From: Lutjanus erythropterus | Lineage: Eukaryota > Chordata > Actinopteri > Lutjaniformes > Lutjanidae | Assembly: GCA_020091685.1 (NCBI GenBank) | Contig: CM034607.1 | Coordinates: 33,477,005 to 33,541,004, forward strand | Direction: 5' to 3' | Length of the DNA stretch: 64,000 bases | Shown: positions 35,587-64,000 of the stretch, piece after piece | Numbering within the stretch: the stretch's first letter is position 1 | Layout: each line of letters begins with the position of its first letter | Program-made: the position numbers and the translations under genes | The notes under the pieces: generated by a model | Database searches by the model: none | What the model saw: the letters and a program-made list of their open reading frames with translations, nothing else | What the model was told of the DNA's origin: nothing

Positions 35587-64000
<28,414 letters not shown>

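Overview
The window looks like nuclear DNA of a ray-finned (probably percomorph teleost) fish. The basis is one recognisable vertebrate-type split gene with long introns, many (CA)n/(GT)n microsatellites, and many short inverted-repeat elements of kinds I know from teleost genomes. There is no sign of bacterial, phage or organellar organisation, no CRISPR array, no operon and no rRNA or tRNA gene that I can see.

The one securely identified gene is cnot3 (CCR4-NOT transcription complex subunit 3) on the minus strand. Sixteen coding exons, read from high to low coordinates, run from 62830 to the stop codon at 35587-35589. I placed every junction by hand at a GT/AG boundary, and all phases close. 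The exons total 2709 bases, or 902 codons plus the stop. They begin at the residue matching about Leu32 of mammalian CNOT3, so the first exon or exons (about 31 codons), the 5' UTR and the promoter lie to the right of the window. Exons 1-6 give the N-terminal coiled-coil Not3 domain, exons 7-11 a long low-complexity linker (including one 997-base Ser/Gly-rich exon), and exons 12-16 the NOT1-anchor segment and the C-terminal NOT box.

The cnot3 introns carry many repeats. A CA repeat sits directly on the 5' splice site of exon 12. There is a GT-repeat cluster, a (ATC)n tract beside exon 13, a near-perfect hairpin, and oppositely oriented copies of one dispersed repeat that bracket exons 7 and 8.

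Left of cnot3 (1-35 kb) I find no gene I can name. Two weaker coding signals are recorded: a possible terminal exon with a poly(A) signal on the minus strand (30322 down to about 29575), and a CCAAT-box-rich, promoter-like segment at 11.4-11.66 kb with two phase-compatible candidate exons below it. The rest is mobile-element debris and tandem repeats. It includes a hAT-type MITE with an exact 8-bp target-site duplication (27019-27505), TTAA-bounded piggyBac-like elements (15546-16119, 32818-34361), a foldback element (9277-9806), a Harbinger-like Myb/SANT remnant (about 8.4-9.0 kb), a GGTTCT/AGAACC-type tandem array (22.05-23.25 kb) and an AT-rich minisatellite (11.66-12.39 kb). A few repeat-free stretches have homeodomain- and octamer-like words and could be conserved non-coding elements, but that is a guess from composition.

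I did not find a previously undescribed biological system. The most testable new ideas are the repeat-flanked exon 7-8 circular-RNA candidate, the CA-repeat splice donor and the unidentified terminal exon.
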